Source of the DNA: Desulfobacteraceae bacterium
Lineage (GTDB): Bacteria; Desulfobacterota; Desulfobacteria; Desulfobacterales; SURF-15
Length of the DNA stretch: 28,791 nucleotides
Assembly (NCBI GenBank): GCA_003599475.1
Contig: QZKK01000053.1
Span: 1-28,791 of the forward strand
Direction: 5' to 3'
Below the pieces are notes generated by a model, which had not been told where the DNA came from, made no database searches, and saw nothing but the letters and a program-made list of their open reading frames with translations. Below, piece by piece: positions 15,315 to 23,823 of this stretch (within the stretch, counting starts at the first letter, position 1; the number at the start of each line of letters is the position of its first letter). The position numbers and the translations under genes are program-made.

Positions 15315-16228
15315 TCTCTCAAATCCCTTCCGGTCAACCTTAAAAAAACGTCCTCGAGCGTGCTTTTCCGATAGATGCATCGATCCATGCAGAAGGCTTC
15401 CTGGATCGAGTGCCCCGCGTCCCTGCCAGCATAGAGAATCAGCCGGTTCCCCAGATCGTCGTGTTCCACTCGATTTTCTGCTACATATCGGCGTAAATCC
15501 GGATCCGGGTTTTCAAATTCGATGACGCTCTCCCCCGCGTGCTGTGCGATCAATTCCGCCGGCGTCCCCTCGACCAGTATTTTTCCGTGGTCTACGATCA
15601 CCAGCCGATCGCAAAGCCGTGAGGCTTCCTCCATATAATGGGTCGTCAATACGACCGTAAGCCCATGTTCTTTCAAGGACTCCAACTTTTCCCAGACCTG
15701 GTGCCGCGATTGGGGGTCCAGACCGGTTGTGGGTTCATCGAGAATCAAAAGATCCGGCCGGTTGATCAGCGCTCTGGCCAGGATGAGGCGGCGGACCATC
15801 CCCCCGGAAAGATCCATGACCCTGGCCTTTCTTTTATAGGAGAGTGAAAAAAAATCGAGCAGCTCGTCGGTTCGCCGCCGGGCTTCCCCCTCCGGGATGT
15901 TAAAGTAGCCGGCAAAGACCTGGAGATTCTGCTCCACCGAAAGATCCGGATCCAGGGTGTTGTCCTGCTGGCAGACGCCGATTTTCGCTTTGATCTCCCG
16001 CCGGTATCGGGTGATCTCTTTGCCGAATACCCGAAGGCTTCCCTCGGTGGGGGGTAAAAACCCGTATAACATCCGGATCGTTGTGGTTTTTCCGGCTCCG
16101 TTTGGGCCCAGGAGACCGAAAAACTCCCCTTTCCCAACTTCGAAGGAGAGTGAATCGACGGCCGAAAAATCGTCGAAACGCTTGATCAGATCCTTTGCCT
16201 GGATGATTTTTTCGGTTGTATTCGGCAT
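15311..16228 (-). CDS. ABC exporter ATPase, NodI-like (first exporter)
   Basis: A 305-residue ATPase with Walker A GPNGAGKTTTIRMLYG (residues about 40-55), the signature LSGGMVRRLILARAL, Walker B LLILDEPTTGLDP, H-loop TTHYMEEA and a C-terminal domain of about 80 residues typical of the NodI/DrrA type. It energises the permease encoded by the overlapping gene at 14538. The start at 16228 has no clear Shine-Dalgarno. It is the first gene of the minus-strand run down to 12524. Confidence 0.92.
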   Translation of the reverse strand: MPNTTEKIIQAKDLIKRFDDFSAVDSLSFEVGKGEFFGLLGPNGAGKTTTIRMLYGFLPPTEGSLRVFGKEITRYRREIKAKIGVCQQDNTLDPDLSVEQNLQVFAGYFNIPEGEARRRTDELLDFFSLSYKRKARVMDLSGGMVRRLILARALINRPDLLILDEPTTGLDPQSRHQVWEKLESLKEHGLTVVLTTHYMEEASRLCDRLVIVDHGKILVEGTPAELIAQHAGESVIEFENPDPDLRRYVAENRVEHDDLGNRLILYAGRDAGHSIQEAFCMDRCIYRKSTLEDVFLRLTGRDLRE

Positions 16229-16334
16229 GGAATATAGATAAGACCTTTTGTGCGATTTTCTATAGTGGGAATCTTTTCATCGATTACCGAAGTGGGTACG
16301 AAGTGTGCCCGAAGTATGCAGTGACCCCATCCTG

Positions 16335-16364
16335 TTTTCAAACGGCCGTCTTCCCGTGTATAAT
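16335..16364 (+). promoter_or_regulatory. Candidate promoter of the metzincin-like gene
   Basis: TATAAT at 16359-16364 with TTTTCA at 16335-16340, spacer 18. The -10 is perfect and the -35 is weak. The leader before the ATG at 16401 would be about 30 bases. Confidence 0.45.
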
Positions 16365-16400
16365 TTTCAAAGGGGTTTAAGCTCGGAAGGATGTGCATTT

Positions 16401-16991
16401 ATGCTCGGGAACAAATCCAAACTCAATATCGTCCGCATCGGAGCCAATATTTCATACAGCAGCCTGAGAGACATCGGAAACAAGATCCTGGATTCGTTCC
16501 AGGGCGTCATTGAAGAGTTCCGGCTGGCCCATCATAACAGCCCGTTGATCGGAAGCATCGATGCGCAGCTTTTGACGATGATCCTCCATGAAGAGGTCGG
16601 CGGACATACGCTGGGGATCACGGATGCAGAGCTTTGTACGAAGGATAAAGATGAATTCTACAATACGATTCTCGGGGGAAAAAACCCCCGAAACGACGTC
16701 GCCGTCGTTTCGACCAAGAAACTCACCCCCGAACGGATGGATACGACCGCCGATTATACCCTGTATGTCAGCCGGATATCGAAGGTCTGCCTGCATGAAG
16801 TCGGGCACAATCTGGGGCTTACCGACCATGCATCCTTTCAAATCGCTCAGGAAGGCACCCTGTGCCCCATGAGCAAAGGCGCATTGAACAAATTCGGCTA
16901 CCGGGGGTACGTGCAGGCAATCGTCGACGGAAGGGGAATGACCTTCTGTGAAGAATGTCATTATTTTCTAGCGAAAGTACACGGAGCGTAA
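16401..16991 (+). CDS. Archaemetzincin-like zinc metalloprotease
   Basis: A 196-residue protein, probably cytoplasmic (no signal peptide). It shows HEVGHNLGLTDH at residues 132-143, a Cys-containing Met-turn CPM (155-157) and a C-terminal CEEC (183-186), the combination that defines archaemetzincins (HExxHxxGxxH..C..CxM...CxxC). It differs in three ways: the third ligand position is Asp142 (HExxHxxGxxD, as in snapalysin) followed by His143; the first Cys of the usual pair is not at its place; and 25 residues rather than about 17 separate the Met from CxxC. The start at 16401 follows GGAAGG; a longer frame from GTG 16305 is less likely. The substrate is unknown for the whole family. Confidence 0.8.
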   Translation: MLGNKSKLNIVRIGANISYSSLRDIGNKILDSFQGVIEEFRLAHHNSPLIGSIDAQLLTMILHEEVGGHTLGITDAELCTKDKDEFYNTILGGKNPRNDVAVVSTKKLTPERMDTTADYTLYVSRISKVCLHEVGHNLGLTDHASFQIAQEGTLCPMSKGALNKFGYRGYVQAIVDGRGMTFCEECHYFLAKVHGA

Positions 16992-17013
16992 GGAAACTCG
17001 CAGCAACGGGTCT

Positions 17014-17874
17014 TCACTCCAGGTTTTCGAGCCACCTCGATACCGCTTCGGTAACTCCGTTGTGGTTGTGAGACGCCACCGCCGCGTATTTCTCCTTGAG
17101 GGCATCGGGGGCATTCCCCACCACAAAACTCGTCCCGGCCCATTCCAGGAGATCCAGATCGTTGAAGTCGTTTCCAACCGAAAGGGTGAGCCTTTTGGGG
17201 ATGCCGAGTTCCGCTGACAGCCACTCTGCGGCGAGCCCCTTGGACACATTTCGATGGAAGATTTCGATCCAGGTGGATTTTCCGTCCAACGGGGAGGTGG
17301 TTCGGATCACGTTCAAGGCAGGCAGATTTTTTCGCAGGTCTTCGATCACCTGTAGGCTCTTCGAGGGAGGAACGATCGCGAGCAACTGCGCCGCAGGGCC
17401 GAAGGCCTCTCCGTTTCCATCCAATGGGCAGCATACGTCTTTGTACAGCTCGATGCGCCGGGTAAAATCGTGGTTTTCGACCTTTCCGCAGCGATAGGAA
17501 AACCGGTGGTTGTCAGGGACCGGAAGGTGCACCATGAAATCCAGGGAGACTTTCCGCAGCGCATCCATCGCAAGGGACACCATTTCAGGGTCCAGGTTGA
17601 TATCCCTGAAAATACGTCCATCGGAAACGCGCAGGATTCCTGCGCCGGTCGAGAAGATGACGTAATCGATCGGAAGCTGCAGTCCCTCGGTTCTTTTAAA
17701 CGAAAAGAGAGAGCGGCCGGTCGCAATGACTCTGGGGATGCCCTGTCTTCCCAACTCCCTGAGGGTTTCAAGGTCGGCATCCGACACGGTTCGCTCGGAG
17801 GTGAGCAATGTGCCGTCGAGATCGGTCACCATCATCCCCCGTCGGGATTTAAAATCGTTTTTTTCCAACCGCAT
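17014..17874 (-). CDS. HAD-superfamily phosphatase, subclass IIB (Cof/MPGP-like)
   Basis: A 286-residue hydrolase. Motif I is VTDLDGTLL (residues about 16-24), motif II ATGRS, motif III a Lys in NVSKG, and motif IV GNDFNDLDLLEWAG; a C2B cap lies between motifs II and III. This points to a sugar-phosphate or phosphoglycerate phosphatase. The start at 17874 is one base after the selD stop, with no separate Shine-Dalgarno, so translation is probably coupled. Whether the product relates to selenium metabolism cannot be told. It converges with the metzincin-like gene 22 bases away. Confidence 0.88.
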   Translation of the reverse strand: MRLEKNDFKSRRGMMVTDLDGTLLTSERTVSDADLETLRELGRQGIPRVIATGRSLFSFKRTEGLQLPIDYVIFSTGAGILRVSDGRIFRDINLDPEMVSLAMDALRKVSLDFMVHLPVPDNHRFSYRCGKVENHDFTRRIELYKDVCCPLDGNGEAFGPAAQLLAIVPPSKSLQVIEDLRKNLPALNVIRTTSPLDGKSTWIEIFHRNVSKGLAAEWLSAELGIPKRLTLSVGNDFNDLDLLEWAGTSFVVGNAPDALKEKYAAVASHNHNGVTEAVSRWLENLE

Positions 17875-17875
17875 G

Positions 17876-18937
17876 CTAAGCGAAGATGATAAGGAATTCG
17901 TTTTCAAGGGATTTGACTTCTCCAATGCACCGGGCTTCTGCAATGCCTGCTTCATGAAGAGCCGCGAGGACATCCTCATGCTGTTTTCCCGAAACCGCAG
18001 CCAGAAGCCCTCCGCTGGTTTGAGGATCGAACAGGATTTCCTGGCGCCAATTCGGAAGATTTCTCTCAAACCGCGTCGACTGCGAGACCAGCGAGCGGTT
18101 GGGGAGATTTGCACCGGTGTTTACCCCCTTCCGGTACATCTCCAAGGCTTCGCGCATCACAGGGATCCGATCCATATCGATGGTCAGCACTGCGCGCGAT
18201 CCTCTGGCCATTTCGAACGCGTGCCCGGCCAGCCCGAACCCTGTGATATCGGTTACCGCGTGGACTTCGAAGCCGGTCAGGACTTCGGCCGCCTTCCTGT
18301 TCAAGGCCGTAACCAGGGATATGCATTCCTTCAGGGCGGCGGGGGAAACCCGGTTGGCCAGATTGGCGTTGAACAGCACGCCGCTTCCAATCGGTTTGGT
18401 CAAGATGAGGACATCGCCCGGTTTCGCGCCGGAGTTTGTCCAGTACTTTTCAGGATGCACGATGCCGGTGACGGCAAGACCGAATTTCGGCTCCTCGTCT
18501 TCGATGCTGTGGCCGCCGGCTAAAACCGCCCCCGCTTCGGTGATTTTGCTCAATGCGCCTGCGACGATGCCGTGCAGGATTTCGGCATCCAGTTTTTTCG
18601 TTGGAAAGGCAACCAGGTTGATGCAGGCGATCGGTCTGCCGCCCATGGCGTAAACGTCGCTGAGTGCGTTGGCCGCCGCGATCTGACCGAAAATGTAAGG
18701 GTCGTCCACCGGGGGGGTGATGAAATCGGCGGTGGTGATGACGGCAAGCTCGTCCGAGAGCCGGTAAACGCCTGCATCGTCGCTGGTATCGAATCCGACC
18801 AGCAGGTTGGGGTCATCGTTTTTGGGAAGCTTCGCAATCAGTTCACCGAGCCCGACCGGGTCGATTTTGGCCGCTCAGCCGCAGGTCTTGGAGAGACTGA
18901 GAAGCGTCGGCTTCTGAAATTTTTTCAAGATACGCAT
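17876..18937 (-). CDS. selD: Selenide, water dikinase SelD with in-frame UGA (selenocysteine)
   Basis: Makes selenophosphate from selenide and ATP for selenocysteine synthesis. From the ATG at 18937 the frame reads SLSKTCG, then TGA (18877-18875, codon 21), then AAKIDPVGL, and continues without further stops to 17876, giving 353 residues. The TGA falls at the place of the catalytic Cys17 of E. coli SelD, three residues before the conserved Lys (Lys24 here), so it is read as selenocysteine; Sec-containing SelD is known in other anaerobes. Later motifs are ITTADFITPPVDDP, AAANALSDVYAMGG, LAGGHSIEDEEPKFG, VTDITGFGLAGH and FDPQTSGGLL. A GC-rich stem with a GUC-containing loop just after the UGA could be the bacterial SECIS. 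Automated callers starting at 18709 would lose 76 residues. Confidence 0.93.
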
Positions 18938-18965
18938 GAGGGGTCTTTCTCTTTCGTTTTGAGCA

Positions 18966-18971
18966 AGTATA
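18966..18971 (-). promoter_or_regulatory. Candidate -10 of the selD promoter
   Basis: TATACT on the minus strand, about 29 bases before the selD ATG. No clear -35 was found at 16-18 bases, so this is weak. The rest of the 18938-19205 gap holds only the array at 19159. Confidence 0.3.
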
Positions 18972-19158
18972 GCATCATTGATAAAATTCATCCATCCAAT
19001 CCCGCTTCGATCAGAGGCCTCATTGTCAAACCGCCTCAATCTGATGTATTAAAAGAATATCCACCGGAGAAGGTAAAATCCGAAATTCGGCATTTTTTCA
19101 TAAGCCCAGCCGTTGATCGCCTGAACGGCCAGTTTGATCGACCCAGAAACTCAGGGAG

Positions 19159-19179
19159 GAACGCTGAACGCTGAACACT
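19159..19179. repeat. Heptad-period array before the second Ldh_2 gene
   Basis: Units GAACGCT (twice) and GAACACT, 7-base period. It ends about 14 bases before the Shine-Dalgarno of the gene at 19206. The same units occur at 21181-21194. Confidence 0.7.
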
Positions 19180-19205
19180 TTTAAGGTTTCACAAGGAGGA
19201 CATCA

Positions 19206-20255
19206 ATGCCTGTATTCGAATCCGCAAAACTGGAGAAGATCTGTGCCGGGATTTTCGAGGGAGCGGGGGTTTCCGAAGAGGAAGCCTGCAATGTGGCCCG
19301 CTCGCTGGTAACCGCCAATCTGATGGGGCACGATTCACACGGGGTGATCCGTGTTCCCCAATACGTTCAGGCTCTCAAAGACGGAAATGTCCATGCCGGG
19401 AGGAAAATCCGCATCCTTCGGGAGTCGGATGCCTCTGCGGTGGTCGATGGGGGCTGGGGGTTCGGACAGACGGTCTGCAGGCAAGCCATGGAGCTTGCCA
19501 TCGAGAAAGCTTCGGCCGGATCGGTTTCCGCCGTCGAGCTGTTCAACAGCAGCCATATCGGCCGGCTGGGGGAATACGCGGAAATGGCAGCCGAGTCGAA
19601 CGCGATCGGAATCGTCATGTGCAACAATCACGGGGCTGGCAGGCTGATGTGCGCGCATGGGGGAATCGATGCCCGAATGTCTCCCAATCCGCTGGCGATC
19701 GGAATTCCCACCGGAGGAGAATTTCCCATTGTCGTGGATATGACTTCCAGTGTCGTTGCGGAAGGAAAGATTCGGGTTTATCGAAACCGCGGCGGAAAGA
19801 TTCCTGAAGGTTGGGCCGTCGATTCCGAAGGGCGGCCGATTACCGATCCGAATGAATTCTATGGCCCGCCTAGAGGAGCCATTTTGCCCTTCGGTGGGAT
19901 CGCCGCGCATAAAGGCTACGCCCTGGCGGTGGCGGTCGATATCCTCGCCGGTGCTTTGGGTGGCGCCGGCTGCAGCCGTGAGGATGCCGCCCGGCTTGGA
20001 AACGGCGTCTTCATGATGGCGCTCCGGATCGAAGCTTTTACAGGCAGAGACGATTTCAAAAAGGAAGTGGAGCAGTTTATCCGATTTCTGAAAAGCTCGC
20101 GACAGATGCCCGGCGGCACCGGCATCCGCATGCCGGGGGAAATCGAGCACGAGCTTCGGCGCAGGCGAGAAAAAGAAGGGGTCCTTGTCGACGATGAAAC
20201 CTGGAACCAGCTTTCCCGCACCGCTCAGACCTTGGACGTCGATTTTTCTCTTTGA
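19206..20255 (+). CDS. Malate/L-lactate dehydrogenase family (Ldh_2)
   Basis: A 349-residue NAD(P)-dependent 2-hydroxyacid or ureidoglycolate-type dehydrogenase with all usual family motifs: GHDSHGVIRVPQYV (catalytic His45), NSSHIGRLGEYAE, PNPLAIGIPTGGEFPIVVDM, AEGKIRVYRNRGGKIPEGW and AAHKGYALAVAVDILAG. It is a paralogue of the gene at 9631 but much closer to the family norm. The ATG has ACAAGGAGGACATC upstream. It is divergent from selD and stands alone, with the TatD gene 149 bases downstream. The exact substrate is unresolved. Confidence 0.93.
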   Translation: MPVFESAKLEKICAGIFEGAGVSEEEACNVARSLVTANLMGHDSHGVIRVPQYVQALKDGNVHAGRKIRILRESDASAVVDGGWGFGQTVCRQAMELAIEKASAGSVSAVELFNSSHIGRLGEYAEMAAESNAIGIVMCNNHGAGRLMCAHGGIDARMSPNPLAIGIPTGGEFPIVVDMTSSVVAEGKIRVYRNRGGKIPEGWAVDSEGRPITDPNEFYGPPRGAILPFGGIAAHKGYALAVAVDILAGALGGAGCSREDAARLGNGVFMMALRIEAFTGRDDFKKEVEQFIRFLKSSRQMPGGTGIRMPGEIEHELRRRREKEGVLVDDETWNQLSRTAQTLDVDFSL

Positions 20256-20404
20256 TAACGGCCGATGCGGCATTAGATTGAACTAGAGTGTTCAGTAAAT
20301 GCAAATTCCTATAACGATAAGAAGATGCGAACTCTAAATGTTTGGCCGATTGAACCTGGGGTCGAATCTCGGACAAGGAAGAGGGATCCCGTTAGATATC
20401 CGCT

Positions 20405-21196
20405 GTGACGGCAGAAGAAAATTCATATCCCGGGCTCATCGACACCCATGTCCATTTGAATGAGCTCGACGATCCGGAGAAGGTGATCTTGCGAGCCCGG
20501 AGTGCCGGGGTCCGGCGAATCGTCGCCGTCGGGATGGACCTGGCCTCGAACCGAAAGACGCTGCAGCTCGCGGAAAAGTATTCCGATACAGTGGCGGCGG
20601 CAATCGGTTATCATCCATGGATGATTCGGGAAGAAGCGGTCGACGAGACCCTTTCTTTTATCGAAGACCACCTGGAGGGGTGTTTCGCACTGGGAGAAGT
20701 GGGGCTCGACTACAAGGTGAAAGTCCGAAAGGGGCTGCAGCGGCTGGTCTTTGCCCATCTGCTACAGATTGCCGCAAAGAAAAACAAACCGGTCAACATT
20801 CATTCCCGGCTTTCCTATGAAAGGACCCACCGGATGGTTTGCGAGGCGGGGATTCGAAAGGCCGTATTCCACTGGTACAGCGGCCCCCCCGAAGTTCTGA
20901 ACAGGATCCTCTCGGATGGATACTATGTATCGGCAACGCCTGCGCTCGCCTACAGCAGATACCATCGGGCATCCATCGAAAGTGCCCCAATCAAACGGAT
21001 TCTGATCGAAACCGACGCTCCTCAGGAGTACGAGGGCATTCCATCGGAGCCGGCCCACCTGTTGAATGCGCTGAAGCTGCTGGCTCAACTGAAACAGATC
21101 CCGGAGACCGAAGCGGCTCGAATCACCAGCGAAAATGCCATGCAGTTTTACGGTTTGGTCGCCCCGGCGGCGGCGCTGCTGAACACTGAACGCTGA
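20405..21196 (+). CDS. TatD-family metal-dependent hydrolase
   Basis: A 263-residue TIM-barrel hydrolase (TatD DNase family). Metal ligands are seen in LIDTHVHLNE (His15, His17), ALGEVGLDYK, PVNIHSR, VFHWYSG and LIETDAPQE, so it should be active. The start is GTG at 20405, with no convincing Shine-Dalgarno. The protein ends LLNTER, where the last residues and the TGA stop come from a heptad array (GAACACT, GAACGCT, GA). It converges with the foldase gene only 3 bases away. Confidence 0.88.
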   Translation: MTAEENSYPGLIDTHVHLNELDDPEKVILRARSAGVRRIVAVGMDLASNRKTLQLAEKYSDTVAAAIGYHPWMIREEAVDETLSFIEDHLEGCFALGEVGLDYKVKVRKGLQRLVFAHLLQIAAKKNKPVNIHSRLSYERTHRMVCEAGIRKAVFHWYSGPPEVLNRILSDGYYVSATPALAYSRYHRASIESAPIKRILIETDAPQEYEGIPSEPAHLLNALKLLAQLKQIPETEAARITSENAMQFYGLVAPAAALLNTER

Positions 21197-21201
21197 GATT
21201 T
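21181..21201. repeat. Heptad-period array encoding the TatD C-terminus
   Basis: GAACACT, GAACGCT and GAGATTT. The TGA stop of the TatD gene (21194-21196) is formed at the join of the second and third units, and the stop codon of the convergent foldase gene begins at 21202. The units are the same as those at 19159-19179. Confidence 0.55.
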
Positions 21202-22198
21202 ACGACAACGTTTTCTTGACGTCGGCCTGATCTCTGAGCTTTTTTACAAAAAGCTTCACTTCCTCCTTGGCTTTCTCCTGTTTCAGATACTCGGCAATTC
21301 TTTCTTTGGCCTCGGGATACTCGACGGTTCGCTCCGGCTTCTTGTCGTAGACCTTGATCAGGTGATACCCGAAAGACGTTTCGACGATATCGCTGATTTC
21401 ATCGTTCTTCAGGCCGAACGCGGCATCCTCGAACGGCTTCACCATTTGCCCGCGCTGGAAATACCCCAAGTCCCCTCCCTGCGGACCGCTCGGGTCTTCG
21501 GAGTGCTCTTTGGCAAGCGCGGAAAACTCTTTTCCTTCCTTCAGTTCCTTTTGGATCCCTTCGATTTTTTTCCGGGCTTCCGCTTTTTTTTCAGCGTCCA
21601 CTGCGGGGTCCACCTTGATCAGGATGTGGCCCGCTTTCACCTGTTCGGGCTGTTTGAACGACTGAGGGTTTTTATCGTAGTAATCCTTGCTTGCCTGATC
21701 GGTGACCTGGATCTTTTTTATGATCTCCTGTTCGATCATTTTTTGGATGGAAAGCGCTTTTTTGATATGTTCGGAAACGTCTTTCTCCTCGAAATTCATC
21801 GCCTCCAGGGCTTTCTTGAATTCCGCCTCATTGGGGAATTTTTCTTTAATGGTCGCAAGCTGCTCGGCCACCTCTTTTTCCTCCGGCCGGATGCCCAGCC
21901 GCTGGCTTTCCTGGAAGAGCAATTCCCGGTTGATGAGGATCTCTAGGACGGCATCCTTGACCTTTTCAAGCTCCGGTCCGGCCAGATCCCTGCCTTGCTG
22001 CATATACCCCATCTTGATCTGTTCGAGCTCGGCATCAAATTCCGAACGTGAAATGGCGACTCCGTTGACGGAGCCAATCGATGAGGGTTTCGTTACGGCG
22101 GTATCCGCAGATACCCGGAGTGAAAAAAAGATGATAAAAATTCCTGTAATAAAGCCTTTAAAAAGAATGGATACGAGGGTTTCCTGACGGTTATTCAT
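21200..22198 (-). CDS. Periplasmic parvulin-type peptidyl-prolyl isomerase (SurA/PrsA-like)
   Basis: A 332-residue secreted foldase. The signal peptide is residues 1 to about 31 (GFITGIFIIFFSLRVSA), followed by a helical SurA_N-type domain with VNGVAISRSEFDAELEQI. The rotamase domain runs from about residue 190 (QVKAGHILIKVD) to about 290 and has FSALAKEHSEDPSGPQGGDL, FEDAAFGLKNDEIS and FGYHLIKV. One parvulin domain only, so it is PrsA/PpiC-like rather than classical two-domain SurA. The start at 22198 has AAGGAGAAC upstream. It assists folding of exported proteins. Confidence 0.93.
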   Translation of the reverse strand: MNNRQETLVSILFKGFITGIFIIFFSLRVSADTAVTKPSSIGSVNGVAISRSEFDAELEQIKMGYMQQGRDLAGPELEKVKDAVLEILINRELLFQESQRLGIRPEEKEVAEQLATIKEKFPNEAEFKKALEAMNFEEKDVSEHIKKALSIQKMIEQEIIKKIQVTDQASKDYYDKNPQSFKQPEQVKAGHILIKVDPAVDAEKKAEARKKIEGIQKELKEGKEFSALAKEHSEDPSGPQGGDLGYFQRGQMVKPFEDAAFGLKNDEISDIVETSFGYHLIKVYDKKPERTVEYPEAKERIAEYLKQEKAKEEVKLFVKKLRDQADVKKTLS

Positions 22199-22283
22199 TC
22201 GACGTTCTCCTTGAAGGTCCGCTCGATTCCGAGCAGCATGTTTACATGAACTGTAGCATGATATCCGGGATTTGCAAAGTCGA

Positions 22284-23597
22284 TCAGTCGGGACAGTCGG
22301 CTGGAATTTCCTGGACTTTTTGCAGCTTGCGTTCGATCACCCGGGTTCGCAGCTCCGCCTGATCGATGGTGTGGCTGGCTTCCTGGAGCTTTTTCTTGGT
22401 TTTTGCCAGCACATCGCCGAAGCTGCAGAATTCGGTTTTTACGATGCCGAGTAATTCCCAGACTTCACTCGAACGTTTCTCAACGGCAAGTGTGCGGAAC
22501 CCCATCTGAAGGCTGTTGAGCAGAGCGGCCAGGGTGGTCGGACCGGTTACGACGATCCGGTAGTCGCGCTGAAGAATTTCACAGAGCCCGGATCGGCGCA
22601 ATACCTCTGCATAGAGTCCTTCCACCGGTAAAAACATGATGCCGAAATCGGTCGTATCCGGCGGATCGATATATTTTTCCTTGATGAATCTGGCTTCCGC
22701 TTTGATCCGGGATTCCAGGTTTTTTACCGATTTTTCCGCCAACTCCCGATCGGCCGCCTCCTGTGCTTCGAGAAGCCTGTGATAATCTTCCTGAGGAAAC
22801 TTGGCATCGATCGGAAGCCAGACCATCCGGCCCGTACCCGTAATCGCATCGTTGCCGGGCAGCTTGATCGCAAACTCCACCCGGGCGTCGCTGTTTTTTT
22901 TGGTCCGGACATTGGCCGCATACTGATCCGGGGTCAGAATCTGCTCCAAGATCGCCCCCAACTGGATTTCACCCCAGGTGCCGCGGGTTTTGACGTTGGT
23001 CAGAACCTTCTTGAGATCGCCGACTCCCGTCGCAAGACTGCGCATCTCCCCCAAACCTTGGTACACCGCCTCCAGACGTTCGCTGACCTGGCGAAACGAT
23101 TCCCCCAACCGTTTTTCGAGCGTCGACTGCAGTTTCTCATCGACTGTCATCCGCACCTGCTCAAGCTTCCGGCTGTTTTCATCCTGGATGCAGCGAAGCT
23201 GGGTATCGATGGTTTTCCGCATGAGCTCCAGTTTTTCTTCATTCATTCTGGTCAGTTCGCTCAACTGCCGGGAGAACGAATCGAGCAGATCCTTCTGCAT
23301 ACCGGCGTTTTCCGTCATCCGCTGCAGCAAAGAATCCGTGGATCGCTTGGAGTTTTGGTTCAGCTCTTCTCTTGAGATCCGGGCTTCGGTAAGAGACTCT
23401 TCCCGATTCCTGGCGATTTCATCCTTCACCGCGTGCTCCGTCCGGTGCTGGATCTTTTCGATCTCGGAAAGCCGATCCTGAATTTTGAGCCAAAGCGCAT
23501 CGTGTTTTTTGCGGACCCGCAGGAAGATGAGGAAAAGCATCAAGACGGAAATCGCCGCGTAGGCGGCCAGGCTGTATAGTATCGGATCTTCCGGCAT
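22284..23597 (-). CDS. rmuC: RmuC family protein (DNA recombination limiting)
   Basis: A 437-residue membrane-anchored protein: one N-terminal transmembrane helix (about 8-27, LAAYAAISVLMLFLIFL), a long coiled coil (about 35-180), and the RmuC nuclease-like domain (about 200-400) with KTRGTWGEIQLGAILEQIL, LPIDAKFPQEDYHRL, DFGIMFLPVEGLYAEVLR and VTGPTTLAALLNSLQMGF. The family limits recombination at inverted repeats in E. coli, which is interesting given the inverted arrays nearby, though that link is only a thought. The start at 23597 follows GGGGAAGG. Confidence 0.93.
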   Translation of the reverse strand: MPEDPILYSLAAYAAISVLMLFLIFLRVRKKHDALWLKIQDRLSEIEKIQHRTEHAVKDEIARNREESLTEARISREELNQNSKRSTDSLLQRMTENAGMQKDLLDSFSRQLSELTRMNEEKLELMRKTIDTQLRCIQDENSRKLEQVRMTVDEKLQSTLEKRLGESFRQVSERLEAVYQGLGEMRSLATGVGDLKKVLTNVKTRGTWGEIQLGAILEQILTPDQYAANVRTKKNSDARVEFAIKLPGNDAITGTGRMVWLPIDAKFPQEDYHRLLEAQEAADRELAEKSVKNLESRIKAEARFIKEKYIDPPDTTDFGIMFLPVEGLYAEVLRRSGLCEILQRDYRIVVTGPTTLAALLNSLQMGFRTLAVEKRSSEVWELLGIVKTEFCSFGDVLAKTKKKLQEASHTIDQAELRTRVIERKLQKVQEIPADCPD

Positions 23598-23684
23598 GAC
23601 TCGGACCTTCCCCCGGGCAGGTGGTTTTTGGGGCGCATCATAGAAGATGCATTCGATCCGGTCAAGCGGGGAGCAGGCCCTGTT

Positions 23685-23763
23685 GGTGTCAGGTGTCAGG
23701 TTTCAGGTATCAGAAATGCGTGGGCGGCGCTGAAACCCGATACCTGAAACCTGAAACCTCTCA
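23685..23763. repeat. Inverted pair of heptad-period arrays, potential long hairpin
   Basis: Left array GGTGTCA (twice), GGTTTCA and GGTATCA (23685-23712). Right array CTGAAAC, CCGATAC and CTGAAAC (twice), 23730-23757. The 20 bases 23692-23711 pair with 23739-23758 at 19 of 20 positions, around a 27-base core. The right end TGAAACCTCTCA recurs at 3501-3512. Confidence 0.75.
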
Positions 23764-23823
23764 TTGGTTGTTCTTGCCAATACGGGGCGATTACGTTATT
23801 CTCATCTTTTGAAATCTCTTTGA

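Noticed and set aside
18572..19174. Plus-strand frame covering the start of selD
   Set aside because: It is antisense to the selD N-terminus, including the Sec codon region, which explains the sequence better.
3517..20308. Shared 11-mer ATGCAAATTCC at 3517-3527 and 20298-20308
   Set aside because: Too short to separate from chance in this amount of sequence, and the flanks do not match.
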